From Roseateles noduli (lineage in GTDB: Bacteria; Pseudomonadota; Gammaproteobacteria; Burkholderiales; Burkholderiaceae_C), in NCBI GenBank assembly GCA_002205125.1, contig NIOE01000012.1, positions 186,001-250,000 of the forward strand: 64,000 bases of DNA. The letters are read 5' to 3'. Made by a program: the position numbers and the translations under genes. Positions 51,791 through 62,817 of this stretch are shown here, in pieces. Every line of letters starts with the position of its first letter. Positions within the stretch are counted from its first letter, which is position 1. The notes below the pieces were generated by a model. That model was not told the DNA's origin, ran no database searches, and saw nothing but the letters and a program-made list of their open reading frames with translations.

Positions 51791-52855
51791 TCACTCCAGA
51801 TCGAACAGTTGCCCCGCCTGCTTAGGCGGCGCGACGCCCAGGTGGCGATACGCCGCCAGCGTAGCGATCCGTCCGCGCGGCGTGCGCTGCAGGAAGCCCT
51901 GCTGGATCAGGTAGGGCTCGATCACATCCTCGATGGTGCCCGGCTCTTCGCCGATCGCCGCGGCGACGTTGTCCAGCCCCACCGGGCCGCCGTCGAAGCG
52001 GTGCACCACCGCTTCCAGCAGCTTCCGGTCCATCAGGTCGAAGCCCAACGGATCGACATCCAGCATCGCCAGCGCCTTCTCCGCGATCGTCCGGGTGATG
52101 GTGCCGTCGGCCTTGACGTCGGCGTAGTCGCGCACGCGGCGCAGCAGCCGGTTGGCGATCCGCGGCGTGCCGCGCGACCGGCGCGCGACTTCGAGCGCAC
52201 CCTCAGGATCGATAGGCGCGCCGAGCAGCGAAGCGGACCGCGTCACGATGCGGCGCAGCTCGTCGGCGGTGTAGAACTCCAGCCGCGCCACGATGCCGAA
52301 GCGGTCGCGCAGCGGGTTGGTCAGCATGCCGGCACGCGTGGTCGCGCCCACCAGCGTGAACGGCTGAAGATCGAGCTTGATCGAGCGGGCCGCCGGGCCT
52401 TCGCCGATCATGATGTCGATCTGGTAGTCCTCCAGCGCGGGGTACAGGATTTCCTCGACGACCGGCGACAGCCGGTGGATCTCGTCGATGAACAGCACGT
52501 CGTTGCGCTCGAGATTGGTGAGGATGGCGGCCAGGTCCTTGGGCTTCTCCAGCACCGGCCCACTGGTCTGCCGCAGATTGACGCCGAGCTCCGCGGCGAC
52601 GATGTGGCTCAGCGTGGTCTTGCCAAGCCCCGGCGGTCCGAACAGCAGCACGTGGTCGAGCGCCTCGCGCCGCTTCTTGGCGGCGCCGATGAAGATCTCC
52701 AGCTGCTCCCGCGCCTTCGCCTGGCCGACGTATTCGTCGAGCAGCTTGGGGCGCAGCGCGCGTTCGATGGCGTCCTCGTTCGGCGACGCGGGCTGCGCGC
52801 TGATGAGGCGGGCCTGCTGCGGCGCGGGCGTGAAGTCGTCGGTCTGGATGCTCAT
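51791..52855 (-). CDS. ruvB: Holliday junction branch-migration ATPase RuvB
   Basis: 354 aa AAA+ helicase subunit. Walker A is [20 protein letters not shown], Walker B is [11 protein letters not shown], the RuvB-specific [20 protein letters not shown] follows, sensor 1 is GATTRAGML, and the C-terminal winged helix contains [20 protein letters not shown] and [15 protein letters not shown]. It works with RuvA (next gene upstream in transcription) to migrate Holliday junctions. The start [10 protein letters not shown] lies 28 bp after the ruvA stop. Confidence 0.97.
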   Translation of the reverse strand: MSIQTDDFTPAPQQARLISAQPASPNEDAIERALRPKLLDEYVGQAKAREQLEIFIGAAKKRREALDHVLLFGPPGLGKTTLSHIVAAELGVNLRQTSGPVLEKPKDLAAILTNLERNDVLFIDEIHRLSPVVEEILYPALEDYQIDIMIGEGPAARSIKLDLQPFTLVGATTRAGMLTNPLRDRFGIVARLEFYTADELRRIVTRSASLLGAPIDPEGALEVARRSRGTPRIANRLLRRVRDYADVKADGTITRTIAEKALAMLDVDPLGFDLMDRKLLEAVVHRFDGGPVGLDNVAAAIGEEPGTIEDVIEPYLIQQGFLQRTPRGRIATLAAYRHLGVAPPKQAGQLFDLE

Positions 52856-52883
52856 GGTCGGAGGGTACGCCGCGCGCGGGGCG

Positions 52884-53453
52884 TCATGACAGGTGCTTCA
52901 TCGCCAGCTTGATGCCTTCGCTGACGCCGATGTCCGCCGGCAGCGTCTTCAGCGCGGAACCGGCTTCCTTCTCGCTGTATCCCAGGGCCACCAGCGCCTG
53001 GAGGATGTCGGCCTGGGCGTCGCTGGCCACGGACACCGGCAGCGACAGGTCGGGGCTCAGCTTGCCCTTGAGTTCCAGCAGCAGGCGTTCGGCTGTCTTC
53101 TTCCCGATCCCGGGCACCTTCACGAGCCGGCCGGCCTCCTGCTTGGAGACGGCCTGGGCCAGATCTCCCACCGACATGCCCGACAGCAGCGACAGCGCCA
53201 TCTTGGGCCCGACGCCGCTGATCTTGATGAGGAGGCGGAAGGTGCTGCGCTCCTCGGCGGTGAGGAAACCGAAGAGCACGTGCGCATCCTCGCGGATGCT
53301 CAGGTGCGTCAGCAGCGAGGCGCGCTCGCCCAGGCCCGGCAGATTGAAGAAGGTGCTCATCGGCACGTCGACCTCGTAGCCGACGCCTTGTACGTCGATG
53401 ACAACCTGCGGGGGCGATTTTTCCGCGATGACGCCGGTGAGCTTGCCGATCAT
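52884..53453 (-). CDS. ruvA: Holliday junction binding protein RuvA
   Basis: 189 aa, the normal length. Domain I (OB fold) starts [20 protein letters not shown]. Domain II has the tandem HhH motifs [20 protein letters not shown] and [20 protein letters not shown]. Domain III at the C-terminus contacts RuvB ([20 protein letters not shown]). It forms the tetramer holding the four-way junction. It is upstream of ruvB in the same operon; ruvC is not adjacent, as is usual in many betaproteobacteria. Confidence 0.97.
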   Translation of the reverse strand: MIGKLTGVIAEKSPPQVVIDVQGVGYEVDVPMSTFFNLPGLGERASLLTHLSIREDAHVLFGFLTAEERSTFRLLIKISGVGPKMALSLLSGMSVGDLAQAVSKQEAGRLVKVPGIGKKTAERLLLELKGKLSPDLSLPVSVASDAQADILQALVALGYSEKEAGSALKTLPADIGVSEGIKLAMKHLS

Positions 53454-53563
53454 GGGCGCGGATTATCCGCGCTCGGCGGCGTTTCGACGGGAAATTGCTG
53501 GATGTTTGTCCAGTATTTTCCCGAGGCGGGTGGCCCGGCCTCGGGAGCGGGTCCTCAGCCGGC

Positions 53564-54217
53564 TCAGTTCCGGCCGAAAAGACCCAGGCGTTGCGCTTCC
53601 AGCGCAGCTTCGGCGCGCGAGCTCACGTTGAGCTTGCGGTAGATCTGCTTCACGTAGTCGGCGATCGTGTGGCGCGACAGGCCCAGCTGCACGCCGATCT
53701 CCGGCAGCGTGAAGCCCTTGGCCACACGGAGCAGCACTTCCGTCTCGCGGTCGGTCAGCGAGACCTCGTGCAGCACCTGCGCGGCCTGCGGCCGACGCTG
53801 GGAGGTGAAGTAGGCGATGACCTTGCGCGCGATCGACGGCGACAGCGGCGGCTCGCCCTGGCTGATGCGCTGGAGCTGCTCGACCAGCAGCTCGCGCGAC
53901 TGTTCCTTGAGCAGATACCCGAAGGCGCCGGCCTGCAGGGCGGGGAAGAGGTGTTCGTCGTCGTCGTGGATGGTGACGATGACCGACTGGACTTCGGGCT
54001 GCTTCTCGCGCAGCGCGGAGATCACGTCGACGCCGGACCCGTCCGGCAGGCCCAGGTCCAGCAGCGCCAGCGTGAAGCGCTGCGAGTTGACCTGCTGCAG
54101 CGCGTCCTGCACCCGCGAGCACTCGGTGACGACCGCGTTGGCGAAGACCTGTTTGACCAGGACCTTGAGCCAGGCGCGGATTTCGGGGATGTCTTCGAGG
54201 AGCAGGATGTGGTTCAT
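53564..54217 (-). CDS. NarL/FixJ family response regulator
   Basis: 217 aa. The receiver begins HILLLEDIPEIRAWLKVLV (acidic pair ED) with the phospho-acceptor Asp in LALLDLGLPDGSGVDVISAL and the Lys in FGYLLKEQSRELL. The LuxR-type HTH is SLTDRETEVLLRVAKGFTLP, then GVQLGLSRHTIADYVKQIYR. It is encoded after the histidine kinase at 54370 on the same strand with 152 bp between, and should be its cognate regulator. Targets are unknown. Confidence 0.92.
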   Translation of the reverse strand: MNHILLLEDIPEIRAWLKVLVKQVFANAVVTECSRVQDALQQVNSQRFTLALLDLGLPDGSGVDVISALREKQPEVQSVIVTIHDDDEHLFPALQAGAFGYLLKEQSRELLVEQLQRISQGEPPLSPSIARKVIAYFTSQRRPQAAQVLHEVSLTDRETEVLLRVAKGFTLPEIGVQLGLSRHTIADYVKQIYRKLNVSSRAEAALEAQRLGLFGRN

Positions 54218-54369
54218 GGCGCGGATTCTTGCTCAGGAAAGCAATGCCGGCAGGGAACCCGCCGGCTTCGCGCAACAGTACGGCTTTCTCGGGGGGCTGA
54301 CCATCCTGATCAACGCCGGACTGTGGTGCCGGCGGCAATGGATCACGCGGGAACGCGATCAGAGCGTGA

Positions 54370-55848
54370 TCAAAGTGGGATCGTGAGCCGGATGACGGTG
54401 CCCCAACCGGGGCCGGATTCGACCAGGCACTGGCCGTGCATCTGCTTGGCGCGGGCCTTCATGCTGGCCATGCCGTGTCCCTTGTCCAGGCGACCTTCGA
54501 GCTCCAGCGGGATGCCCTGGCCGTTGTCCTGGATCACCACGGAGAAGTAGCCGTCCTGCGCCGAGCAACTGATCACGCAGTGCGTGGCGCCGCTGTGCTT
54601 GATGATGTTGCTGACCGACTCGCGCAGGATGCGCGTGGTCTGCACGTAGGCGCGGGCGGGGAAGGTGTGCTCGATGTCCTCGGCGGGCGATTTCCACTCG
54701 GCCAGGATGTTGGCCTGGGCCAGGCGGGAGACCACCTCGGCGCGCCAGTCGCCCAACGCGTCCAGCAGCTGCACCGGCTTGCCGGTCAGGCCGCGCACCG
54801 ACAGGCGCATCTCTTCGAGCGCTTCGCGCGCGAGCGTGGAGATCCGGTCCGACTCGCTGGTGTGCACGATGGTCAGCAGCTTGGCGCCGAGGTCGTCATG
54901 GAGGTCGGCGGCGATGCGCTTGCGCTCGCGTTCGGTGACCTGCTCCAGCTTGGTCTCGGCGACCTGGTCGAAATGACGCTCCAGCTCGGCGATGCGCTCC
55001 TGCAGTCGCAGCTCGCCCTGCAGGACGGCGAGTTCCGACTGCGTCAGCGCCCGGGCGAACTCGCGCACACGGTGCAGGCCCAGGCCCAGGAGGCATAAGG
55101 GCCCGAGGATGCCGGCCAGTCCGCTGCCCGGCAGCGTCCAGGCCGTCAGCACGGCCAGCATGCCGAAGCCGATCAGCACGCAGCTGAGGACGAAGTCGGA
55201 CTGCGGGTAACGCTCTTCCAGCGTCGGCAGGAACATGTCCTGCCACAGATGCCAGAGGTGCCAGGCCATCGCGACCAGCAGTTGGGCGCCCAGCCACCAG
55301 AGCGCGAACGCCGCGATGCGCGTCGCGGGGACGGGCAGCAGCAGCGCGGCGGGGAAAAGCAGTGCCTGCGCGAGCAGCGCGCGATGCATGCGGCGGTCGC
55401 GACGCCGCAGCCGCCGCATCAGGTAATGGACCGCGCACCAGAGCAGCCAGGGTGCGAGGATCACCGCGATCCCGGTCCGCCACGACGACAACGGCGCAAG
55501 ACCGACCGTCACCACCCATCCCGGCATCAGCACGAGCAGCCAGGCGATGTGGCGCTGCGCGCGGCGTTGCCAGATCAGCAGTCCCAGCACGAAGGCCATC
55601 AGCACCAGCGCGGACTGCAGGCCGTAGGCCAGCTGCGGCGCGAGCCGCGTCCACAGCGTGGCGAAGGAGCCGGTGGTGACGCCGTCGGCGCCGGCGACCG
55701 CCGCGCCCGCGACCTGCGCGAGGCAGACCGGCACCGCCAGTGACAGGATCGCCGCGGCGCCGAACGCCGCGGGCCGGGTGCCTCCCTGCGCCTGCGCGGC
55801 ATCCCTGAGGCCGGCGGCGTCTCCTTGTTGTTCCGTGATCCGGTGCAT
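54370..55848 (-). CDS. membrane sensor histidine kinase (HisKA_3 family, 7TM-type)
   Basis: 492 aa from ATG 55848 (MHRITEQQGD); a start at 55887 would add 13 residues and run into the phoH region, so it is less likely. The N-terminal ~260 residues hold several membrane spans (SALVLMAFVLGLLIWQRRAQ, GIAVILAPWLLWCAVHYLMR, FVLSCVLIGFGMLAVLTAWT). A coiled linker then leads to RKRIAADLHDDLGAKLLTIV with the phospho-acceptor His. The ATPase domain has RILRESVSNIIKHSGATHC, VVIQDNGQGIPLE and GMASMKARAKQMHG. It pairs with the response regulator at 53564. Confidence 0.9.
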   Translation of the reverse strand: MHRITEQQGDAAGLRDAAQAQGGTRPAAFGAAAILSLAVPVCLAQVAGAAVAGADGVTTGSFATLWTRLAPQLAYGLQSALVLMAFVLGLLIWQRRAQRHIAWLLVLMPGWVVTVGLAPLSSWRTGIAVILAPWLLWCAVHYLMRRLRRRDRRMHRALLAQALLFPAALLLPVPATRIAAFALWWLGAQLLVAMAWHLWHLWQDMFLPTLEERYPQSDFVLSCVLIGFGMLAVLTAWTLPGSGLAGILGPLCLLGLGLHRVREFARALTQSELAVLQGELRLQERIAELERHFDQVAETKLEQVTERERKRIAADLHDDLGAKLLTIVHTSESDRISTLAREALEEMRLSVRGLTGKPVQLLDALGDWRAEVVSRLAQANILAEWKSPAEDIEHTFPARAYVQTTRILRESVSNIIKHSGATHCVISCSAQDGYFSVVIQDNGQGIPLELEGRLDKGHGMASMKARAKQMHGQCLVESGPGWGTVIRLTIPL

Positions 55849-55940
55849 GGGGGGCGATTGTGCAGGCGCAACAAGCGCGCGGCGCACCGGCGCGCGACAA
55901 TACCGCCCTCAACCCCCCTGAATACGGAGCCGTCTCCGCT

Positions 55941-57269
55941 TTGAACCTGCGCCACGCCTTCACCCCCGCCGACAACCGTCGCCTGTCCCACCTGTGCGGC
56001 CCGCTGGACGAGCACCTCCGCCAGATCGAGGCGGCGCTGAGCGTGCGCATCACCCACCGCGCCGAGCACTTCAACGTCGAGGGCGACCGCGCGCCGGCGC
56101 AGCGCACGATGGTCCTGCTGGAAGCGCTCTATGCGCGCGCCGACCGGGCGATTCCCGGCGAGACGCTGCGGCTGGCAATCGTCGAGGCCGCCAACGACGT
56201 GGCCGCGCGGGCGAAGCCGACCGACGGCGCCCATGCCGGCAACGGGAGCAATGGCGAGGACCCGGACGGCAACGGCGTCGTGCTGCGCACCCGGCGCGCC
56301 GACCTGGCCGGCCGCACGGGCAACCAGCATCTCTATCTGCGCAGCATCCTGTCGCACGACATCAGCTTCGGCATCGGCCCGGCGGGCACGGGCAAGACCT
56401 TCCTGGCGGTGGCCTGCGCGGTGGACGCGCTGGAGCGCTCGACGGTGCAGCGCATCATCCTGACGCGCCCGGCCGTGGAGGCCGGCGAGCGCCTCGGTTT
56501 CCTGCCCGGCGACCTGACGCAGAAGGTCGACCCGTACCTGCGCCCGCTCTACGACGCGCTGTACGACCTGATGGGCTTCGACCGCGTGACCAAGGCGTTC
56601 GAGAAGGGCCAGCTGGAGATCGCGCCGCTGGCCTTCATGCGGGGACGGACCCTGAATCATGCGTTCGTGATCCTCGACGAGGCGCAGAACACGACGCCCG
56701 AGCAGATGAAGATGTTCCTGACCCGCATCGGCTTCGGCAGCAAGTGCGTGGTGACCGGCGACACGAGCCAGATCGACCTGCCGCGCGGCATGCGCAGCGG
56801 GCTGGTCGACGCGGAGCAGGTGCTGGAAGGCGTCGAGGGCATCGCGATCACGCGCTTCACGCGCGCGGACGTCGTGCGCCATCCGCTGGTGGCGCGCATC
56901 GTGCAGGCCTACGAGAACCAGACGGAAGCGCTGGCGCTCGAAGAGGCCCGCGCGCAGGAAGAGCACCGCGCCCAGTTCGCCGAAGAGCGCGAGGAACGTC
57001 GCCTGCGAGCGCTGCGCCTGCGTGAGGAGGCGATGCGCTTCGATGCGCCGCCGCCGCCCGCTCCGCCGCCTGCGCCGGTGAAGCGCGCCGTCGCCAAGGC
57101 ACCGGTCACGAAGAAGATCAGTGCACGGACGCCTGTTGCGAAGAAGGCGACCGCAGTGAAGGCGACCGCGAAGAAGCCGGCAACGAAGAAGCCAGCAACG
57201 AAGAAGGCGGCGGCCAAGCCGATCGCCAAGACCGCTGCCAAGTCCACGCGCAAGGGAGCTGCCCGATGA
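55941..57269 (+). CDS. PhoH family ATPase with a Lys/Ala-rich tail
   Basis: About 442 aa if started at TTG 55941 ([20 protein letters not shown]), 469 aa if from the GTG at 55860, which lies only 12 bp from the divergent kinase start; the start is unsettled. An N-terminal KH-like region is followed by Walker [41 protein letters not shown], Walker [21 protein letters not shown] and [14 protein letters not shown]. PhoH proteins are linked to RNA handling and usually end soon after this core. Here residues beyond about 370 are a Glu/Arg helix, then Pro-rich, then repeats of [16 protein letters not shown] style, histone-H1-like. It overlaps ybeY by 4 bp, an arrangement conserved widely. Confidence 0.9.
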   Translation: MNLRHAFTPADNRRLSHLCGPLDEHLRQIEAALSVRITHRAEHFNVEGDRAPAQRTMVLLEALYARADRAIPGETLRLAIVEAANDVAARAKPTDGAHAGNGSNGEDPDGNGVVLRTRRADLAGRTGNQHLYLRSILSHDISFGIGPAGTGKTFLAVACAVDALERSTVQRIILTRPAVEAGERLGFLPGDLTQKVDPYLRPLYDALYDLMGFDRVTKAFEKGQLEIAPLAFMRGRTLNHAFVILDEAQNTTPEQMKMFLTRIGFGSKCVVTGDTSQIDLPRGMRSGLVDAEQVLEGVEGIAITRFTRADVVRHPLVARIVQAYENQTEALALEEARAQEEHRAQFAEEREERRLRALRLREEAMRFDAPPPPAPPPAPVKRAVAKAPVTKKISARTPVAKKATAVKATAKKPATKKPATKKAAAKPIAKTAAKSTRKGAAR

Positions 57270-57781
57270 GCCGCCCGGAACTGAGCCTGTCGCTGCAATT
57301 CGCGGATCCGCGCCACAAGGCGCTGCTGCCGCGGCACAAGGTGATCCGCTGGATGCGCGCGGCGCTGGAGCTGCCCGGCGAGATGACCGTCCGCATCGTC
57401 GATGCGGAAGAGGGCCAGGCGCTCAACCGCGAGTACCGCTCGAAGGATTACGCGACCAACGTGCTGACCTTCGACTACACGCACGAGCCTGTCGTCGCCG
57501 CGGACCTGGTGATCTGCGCCGAGGTCGTCGAGCGCGAGGCGAAAGAGATGGGCCTGGACATCGCGGCGCACTACGCGCACATGCTGGTCCACGGCACGCT
57601 GCATGCACAGGGCTACGACCACGAGGAAGACGACGAGGCCGAGTTCATGGAAGCGCGCGAGAGCGAGGTGATGGTCGGGCTCGGCTTCGCCGATCCGTAC
57701 GCCGCAGCGAAGGCCAAGCCGGCCAAGCCGGCCAAGGTCGCGAAGACCGCCTCGAAGACCGCGGCCAAGGCGAAGCGCTGA
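57266..57781 (+). CDS. ybeY: endoribonuclease YbeY with an extra basic tail
   Basis: 171 aa, overlapping phoH by 4 bp. The zinc motif is [20 protein letters not shown] (HGTLH-x3-GYDH three-His site). [15 protein letters not shown] is the conserved RxKDxxTDVLSF-like block, here TNVLTF. YbeY functions in 16S rRNA 3'-end maturation and ribosome quality control. The catalytic domain ends near residue 140; the last ~30 residues are [20 protein letters not shown]-type repeats, matching the tail of the upstream PhoH protein in composition. Convergent with corA 18 bp downstream. Confidence 0.95.
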   Translation: MSRPELSLSLQFADPRHKALLPRHKVIRWMRAALELPGEMTVRIVDAEEGQALNREYRSKDYATNVLTFDYTHEPVVAADLVICAEVVEREAKEMGLDIAAHYAHMLVHGTLHAQGYDHEEDDEAEFMEARESEVMVGLGFADPYAAAKAKPAKPAKVAKTASKTAAKAKR

Positions 57782-57799
57782 GCGCTTCGCCGCCTCGCG

Positions 57800-58894
57800 C
57801 TACTGCTGCGTGCCCAGGTAGCGCTTGCGCCAGAAGAAGGCGCCGAGCAGCAGGGCGGTGACGACCATGACGCCCACGGCGATCCAGAAGCCGGTGGCGC
57901 GGTGGATCAGCGGCAGGGTGTCGAAGTTCATGCCGAAGACGCCGGTGATCAGGTTCAGCGGCAGGAAGATGGCCGTGAGCACGGTCAGCGTCCGCATGAT
58001 GTTGTTGGTGCGCTCGCCGGTGAGCGAGAAGTGCATCTGCACCGAGGTCTCCGCCGAGGTCTCCAGCCGCCGCACGTGGGTCAGCACGCGCTCGACGTGT
58101 TCGAGCACGTCGCGCGATCGCACGCGCAGCAGCTCGCGCTCGCGTTCCGCCCGCGCATCGCCGACGGGCCATTCGCCCAGCGCGTCTATCCATTCCTGGA
58201 CGGCGCTGCGCTGGTCCTCGCAGAGGTCTTCCAGCCGCGACAGCGTGTCGCGCGCATGCAGCACCACGGGCCAGTCGCGGAAGTGGCCGCGACGATCCAG
58301 CAGCAGGTTCTGCAGCGTCGTCAGCTGGCGCGTCAGCAGCCGGCGCAGGTCCAGGTAGCTGTCGACCATGTGGTTGACCATGCGCAGCATCAGCTCGGCC
58401 GGACTGTGGGGGAGCCGCGTGCTGCCGCGCAGGTCGCGGCCTTCCTGCTGCGCGCCGAGCTTGCCGGCGAAGTAGTCCCGCAGCGAGCACTCGCCCGGAT
58501 GCACGGTGATCAGCACGCGGTCGAAGACGGCAAAGCCGACCGGACTGGTGTCGATGGCCTTCAGCGCCTCGTTGACGGCGCCGGCGGTGCGGGGTTCGTC
58601 GTCGGACAGGTGCTGCTGGCTGCCGGGCATGGTCGCGAGCCGGCGGAACACCATCAGGTCGTAGGCGCTCGTGTAATCGAAGTGCGACGGCAGTTGCGGA
58701 TTCATCAGATCCGACACATGCAGATCGAGCAGCTGCGCGCCGGTCCAGCGCACCAGCCGCTGCTGCAGCGTGCCGAGCTGGAGCTCGAACTCGCGCCTAG
58801 GCAGGCCGATCCACAGGAAGCCGTCGGGCGGGAGCTCGTCGGGCAACTCGGCGCGCTCCTCATAGAGCGCGTCGCTGAGATGGAAGATGCGCAT
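57800..58894 (-). CDS. corA: CorA-family divalent cation transporter
   Basis: 364 aa from ATG 58894 (MRIFHLSDALYEERAELPDE). The long cytoplasmic N-terminal domain is followed by two C-terminal spans. The first contains the pore signature FLPLNLITGVFGMNFDTLP with GMN, the second is FWIAVGVMVVTALLLGAFFW. The basic tail KRYLGTQQ is typical. It probably transports Mg2+ or, in the ZntB-like branch, Zn2+; the loop after GMN favours CorA. It is 41 bp downstream of hemB and may be co-transcribed, which would link Mg2+ supply with the Mg-type HemB (speculative). Confidence 0.9.
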   Translation of the reverse strand: MRIFHLSDALYEERAELPDELPPDGFLWIGLPRREFELQLGTLQQRLVRWTGAQLLDLHVSDLMNPQLPSHFDYTSAYDLMVFRRLATMPGSQQHLSDDEPRTAGAVNEALKAIDTSPVGFAVFDRVLITVHPGECSLRDYFAGKLGAQQEGRDLRGSTRLPHSPAELMLRMVNHMVDSYLDLRRLLTRQLTTLQNLLLDRRGHFRDWPVVLHARDTLSRLEDLCEDQRSAVQEWIDALGEWPVGDARAERERELLRVRSRDVLEHVERVLTHVRRLETSAETSVQMHFSLTGERTNNIMRTLTVLTAIFLPLNLITGVFGMNFDTLPLIHRATGFWIAVGVMVVTALLLGAFFWRKRYLGTQQ

Positions 58895-58935
58895 GCGTGA
58901 GGTCGGGCAGCCGGCGTTCCCCGTCGTCGGGGAAC

Positions 58936-60143
<1,208 letters not shown>

Positions 60144-60163
60144 CGCGCCTCCATAATGCCGCG

Positions 60164-60592
60164 ATGCTCTGGATCAAAGCGCTTCACATCATCTTCGTCG
60201 CCGCGTGGTTCTCCGGCCTGTTCTACCTGCCGCGGATCTTCGTGAACCTGGCCATGGTGCCGGCGGACAGCCACGCCGAACGCGAACGCCTGCTGATCAT
60301 GGCCCTGAAGCTCTACCGATTCAGCTCGGGGCTGATGGTGCTGGCCCTGGCCTTCGGCCTCACGCTGTGGCTGTACTACGGCATCGGGCGCGGCCCGGGC
60401 AACGGATGGATGCACGCCAAGCTCGCGCTGGTCGTCGCGGTCATCGGTTACCACCACGTGTGTCGCGCCTTCCTGCGCAAGTTCGAGATGCTCGCCAACC
60501 GCCGCAGCCACAAGTGGTTCCGGGTGTTCAACGAGGTCTCGGTCCTCGTGTTCGCGGCCATCGTGATCCTGGTCGTCGTCAAGCCCTTCTGA
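60164..60592 (+). CDS. hemJ: HemJ-type protoporphyrinogen IX oxidase (CopD-like membrane protein)
   Basis: 142 aa, four spans. MLWIKALHIIFVAAWFSGLF carries the conserved His (His8), and FYLPRIFVNLAMV is typical of HemJ. GNGWMHAKLALVVAVIGYHH carries the conserved Lys and His. HemJ oxidises protoporphyrinogen IX to protoporphyrin IX in bacteria lacking HemG/HemY. Length and motifs separate it from true copper-resistance CopD domains. It is next to hemB and downstream of a leader with a terminator, so its transcription may be attenuated. No strong ribosome binding site is visible. Followed 7 bp later by the VanZ-like gene. Confidence 0.88.
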   Translation: MLWIKALHIIFVAAWFSGLFYLPRIFVNLAMVPADSHAERERLLIMALKLYRFSSGLMVLALAFGLTLWLYYGIGRGPGNGWMHAKLALVVAVIGYHHVCRAFLRKFEMLANRRSHKWFRVFNEVSVLVFAAIVILVVVKPF

Positions 60593-60599
60593 TCCGGCG

Positions 60600-61823
60600 A
60601 TGCATAGGCGCAGTTCCGCCACCTGGCTGGCCCTGTGTTACGCCGTGCTGGTGGTCTACGCCAGCCTCTATCCGTTCTGGCCCTGGCGCATGCCGCCCAG
60701 CCTGCCCTGGCCGGGCTTCGTCGGGCTGCCCTGGCCGCGCTACTGGGGCCGGTTCGACATCTGGATCAACGTCGTCGGCTACTGGCCGCTGGGACTGCTG
60801 TGCTTCTCGGCGGTGATCCGCGGCAGCGGCAGCCTGCTGCGCGCGCTGCTGCTGACGGTGGTCGGACTGCCGCTGCTGTCGTTCTCGATGGAGACGCTGC
60901 AGTACTTCCTCCCCGGGCGCGTCCCGTCGCTGGCGGACTTCCTGCTCAACAGCGCCGGCGCCTGGCTCGGCGGGCTGTGCGCGTGGGCGCTCCTGTGGCT
61001 GGGCGGGCTGGCACGCTGGAACGGTTGGCGCGAGCGCTGGTTCGTGCCGCACAGCGCGGGCGCCCTGGCGCTGCTGGCGATGTGGCCGGTGGGACTGCTC
61101 TACCCGGCGCCCCTGCCGCTGGGCTTGGGCCAGCTGTTCCCGCGCCTGCGCGAATGGGCCGAGCTGGTGCTGGAGAACACACCCTGGGAACTCGTGCCCA
61201 AGGAACTGACTGACGAGCTGCCGCTGCCGCCCGGCCTGGAGGCCATCGCCATCGCGATGGGCGTGCTGGCGCCGTGCCTGCTGGCCTTGTCGGTGGCGCG
61301 ACCGGGCAAGCGCCGCGCGCTGCTGGTGCTGGGCGCGATCGCGCTGGGCGTGACCACCACGGCATGGTCGACGGTGCTGAACTTCGGCCCCGATCACGCC
61401 TGGGCCTGGCTGACCTCGACGACCGAACCGGGCCTGATCATCGGCGGCGTGCTGGCGCTGCTGGCCGCCTTCATGTCGCGCCGCGCGAATGCGGCGTGGG
61501 GCCTGGTCGTGCTGACCGTGCTGATCGCGCTGATGGCCGAGGCGCCGTCCGATCCCTATCTGCTCGAAAGCCTGCAGTTCTGGGAGCAGGGCCGCTTCGT
61601 CAACCTCTACGGGCTGGCGCAATGGGTCGGCTGGCTGTGGCCGTTCGCGGCGCTGGCGTGGCTGCTCTACGGCGTCACGCAGAGCGACCGCCCGGGTCCG
61701 CCGCCTGCCGGGGAACGGCCTGCCGATGAGCAATCCGCCGGGCGCTCTGAAGGACAAGCGGATCGTGACGGACCGCACGAACCGCCGCTCGGTGTAAACC
61801 CTGAAACTACAATCGACCGATGA
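60600..61823 (+). CDS. VanZ-like integral membrane protein
   Basis: 407 aa with about ten spans. The N-terminal part shows VanZ features: ALCYAVLVVYASLYPFWPWR, FDIWINVVGYWPLGLLCFSA, and LLSFSMETLQYFLPGRVPSL followed by ADFLLNSAGAWLGG, the metal-like Glu/Asp motif of the family. The C-terminal half (about 210-380) has four further spans and then a hydrophilic Pro/Glu/Asp-rich tail. VanZ relatives affect cell-envelope lipids or glycopeptide tolerance, but no function is proven for this long form. It overlaps the ferredoxin gene by 4 bp. Confidence 0.8.
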   Translation: MHRRSSATWLALCYAVLVVYASLYPFWPWRMPPSLPWPGFVGLPWPRYWGRFDIWINVVGYWPLGLLCFSAVIRGSGSLLRALLLTVVGLPLLSFSMETLQYFLPGRVPSLADFLLNSAGAWLGGLCAWALLWLGGLARWNGWRERWFVPHSAGALALLAMWPVGLLYPAPLPLGLGQLFPRLREWAELVLENTPWELVPKELTDELPLPPGLEAIAIAMGVLAPCLLALSVARPGKRRALLVLGAIALGVTTTAWSTVLNFGPDHAWAWLTSTTEPGLIIGGVLALLAAFMSRRANAAWGLVVLTVLIALMAEAPSDPYLLESLQFWEQGRFVNLYGLAQWVGWLWPFAALAWLLYGVTQSDRPGPPPAGERPADEQSAGRSEGQADRDGPHEPPLGVNPETTIDR

Positions 61824-62152
61824 GCTCCCCCAGCTACTACCAACGCCACATCTTCTTCTGCCTGAACCAGCGCGAGAACGAGAACGCCTGCCTTCAGCAC
61901 AACGCGCAGGAGGCCTTCGACCACTGCAAGAAGCGCGTGAAGGCCGAGAAGCTGGCCGGCAAGGGCGGCGTGCGCGTGAACAAGGCGGGCTGCCTGGACC
62001 GCTGCGCCGGCGGACCGGTGGCGGTCGTGTACCCGGACGCGGTCTGGTACTCGTTCGTGGACAACAGCGACATCGACGAGATCGTCGAACGCCACCTCAA
62101 GCATGGCGAGGTCGTCGAGCGCCTGGTGCTCGACGATTCGGTCGGCCGCTGA
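61820..62152 (+). CDS. thioredoxin-like [2Fe-2S] ferredoxin
   Basis: 110 aa. The four cluster Cys are spaced as in the NuoE/thioredoxin-like ferredoxins: HIFFCLNQRENENAC (Cys14, Cys24) and NKAGCLDRCAGGPVAVVYPD. WYSFVDNSDIDEIVERHL is the family C-terminal helix. These small proteins carry electrons, but the partner is not known. It overlaps the VanZ-like gene and is followed 16 bp later by an alpha/beta hydrolase; that ferredoxin-hydrolase-carboxypeptidase order looks operonic. Confidence 0.9.
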   Translation: MSSPSYYQRHIFFCLNQRENENACLQHNAQEAFDHCKKRVKAEKLAGKGGVRVNKAGCLDRCAGGPVAVVYPDAVWYSFVDNSDIDEIVERHLKHGEVVERLVLDDSVGR

Positions 62153-62168
62153 CCGGGAGCCCGCGCTC

Positions 62169-62804
62169 ATGAATGCACAGACCCAGCGCCGGCAGATCGC
62201 CGGTCCGGCCGGCGAGATCGAATGCGCCGTCGACGAACCCGCGGTCGACGCGGGCCCGCTGCGCGGCGTGGTGGTGATCTGCCACCCGAATCCGACGCAG
62301 GGCGGCACGATGGACAACAAGGTGGTGCAGACGATCGCGCGTGCGTTCGTGCACCTCGGCTACCGCGCGGTGCGTTTCAACTTCCGCGGCATCGGCAAGT
62401 CGGCCGGCGCCTGGGACGAAGGCCGCGGCGAGGTCGACGACGCGCTGGCCGTGATCGCCGAGTTCCGCGATCCCGCGCAGCCGCTCGCACTGGCGGGCTT
62501 CTCCTTCGGCGGTTTCGTCGCGTCGCAGGCGGCGCTCAAGCTCGAGCAGCCGGCCGAGCGCCTGCTGCTGGTCGGTCCGGCGACGAGCCGCTTCGGAGTC
62601 GCGACGGTGCCGGCCGATACCGTCGTGATCCACGGCGAACAGGACGATGTGGTGCCGCTGAGCGCCGTCTTCGACTGGGCGCGCCCGCAGGCGCTGCCGG
62701 TCATCGTGGTGCCCGGTGTCGGGCACTTCTTCCATGGGCAGTTGCCGCTGCTCAAGACTCTGGTGCTGCGCGGCTGGCATGCCGCCGGCGAAGCGCGCAC
62801 CTAA
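62169..62804 (+). CDS. alpha/beta hydrolase (COG2945 type)
   Basis: 211 aa from ATG 62169. Motifs are VVVICHPNPTQGGTMDNKVV, VRFNFRGIGKSAGAWDEGRG, the nucleophile elbow LALAGFSFGGFVASQAAL with Ser in GFSFGG, the acid in VIHGEQDDVVPL and the His in PGVGHFFHGQL. The CHPNP...MDNKVV start is diagnostic of this small family of uncharacterised cytoplasmic hydrolases. The catalytic triad is complete, in contrast to the protein at 8697. Confidence 0.9.
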   Translation: MNAQTQRRQIAGPAGEIECAVDEPAVDAGPLRGVVVICHPNPTQGGTMDNKVVQTIARAFVHLGYRAVRFNFRGIGKSAGAWDEGRGEVDDALAVIAEFRDPAQPLALAGFSFGGFVASQAALKLEQPAERLLLVGPATSRFGVATVPADTVVIHGEQDDVVPLSAVFDWARPQALPVIVVPGVGHFFHGQLPLLKTLVLRGWHAAGEART

Positions 62805-62817
62805 GGACTTCTCCCGA

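Noticed and set aside
54217-54386. A short plus-strand ORF (about 56 codons) in the gap between the second response regulator and kinase
   Set aside because: Starts on the complement of the regulator start codon and has no ribosome site; it looks accidental.
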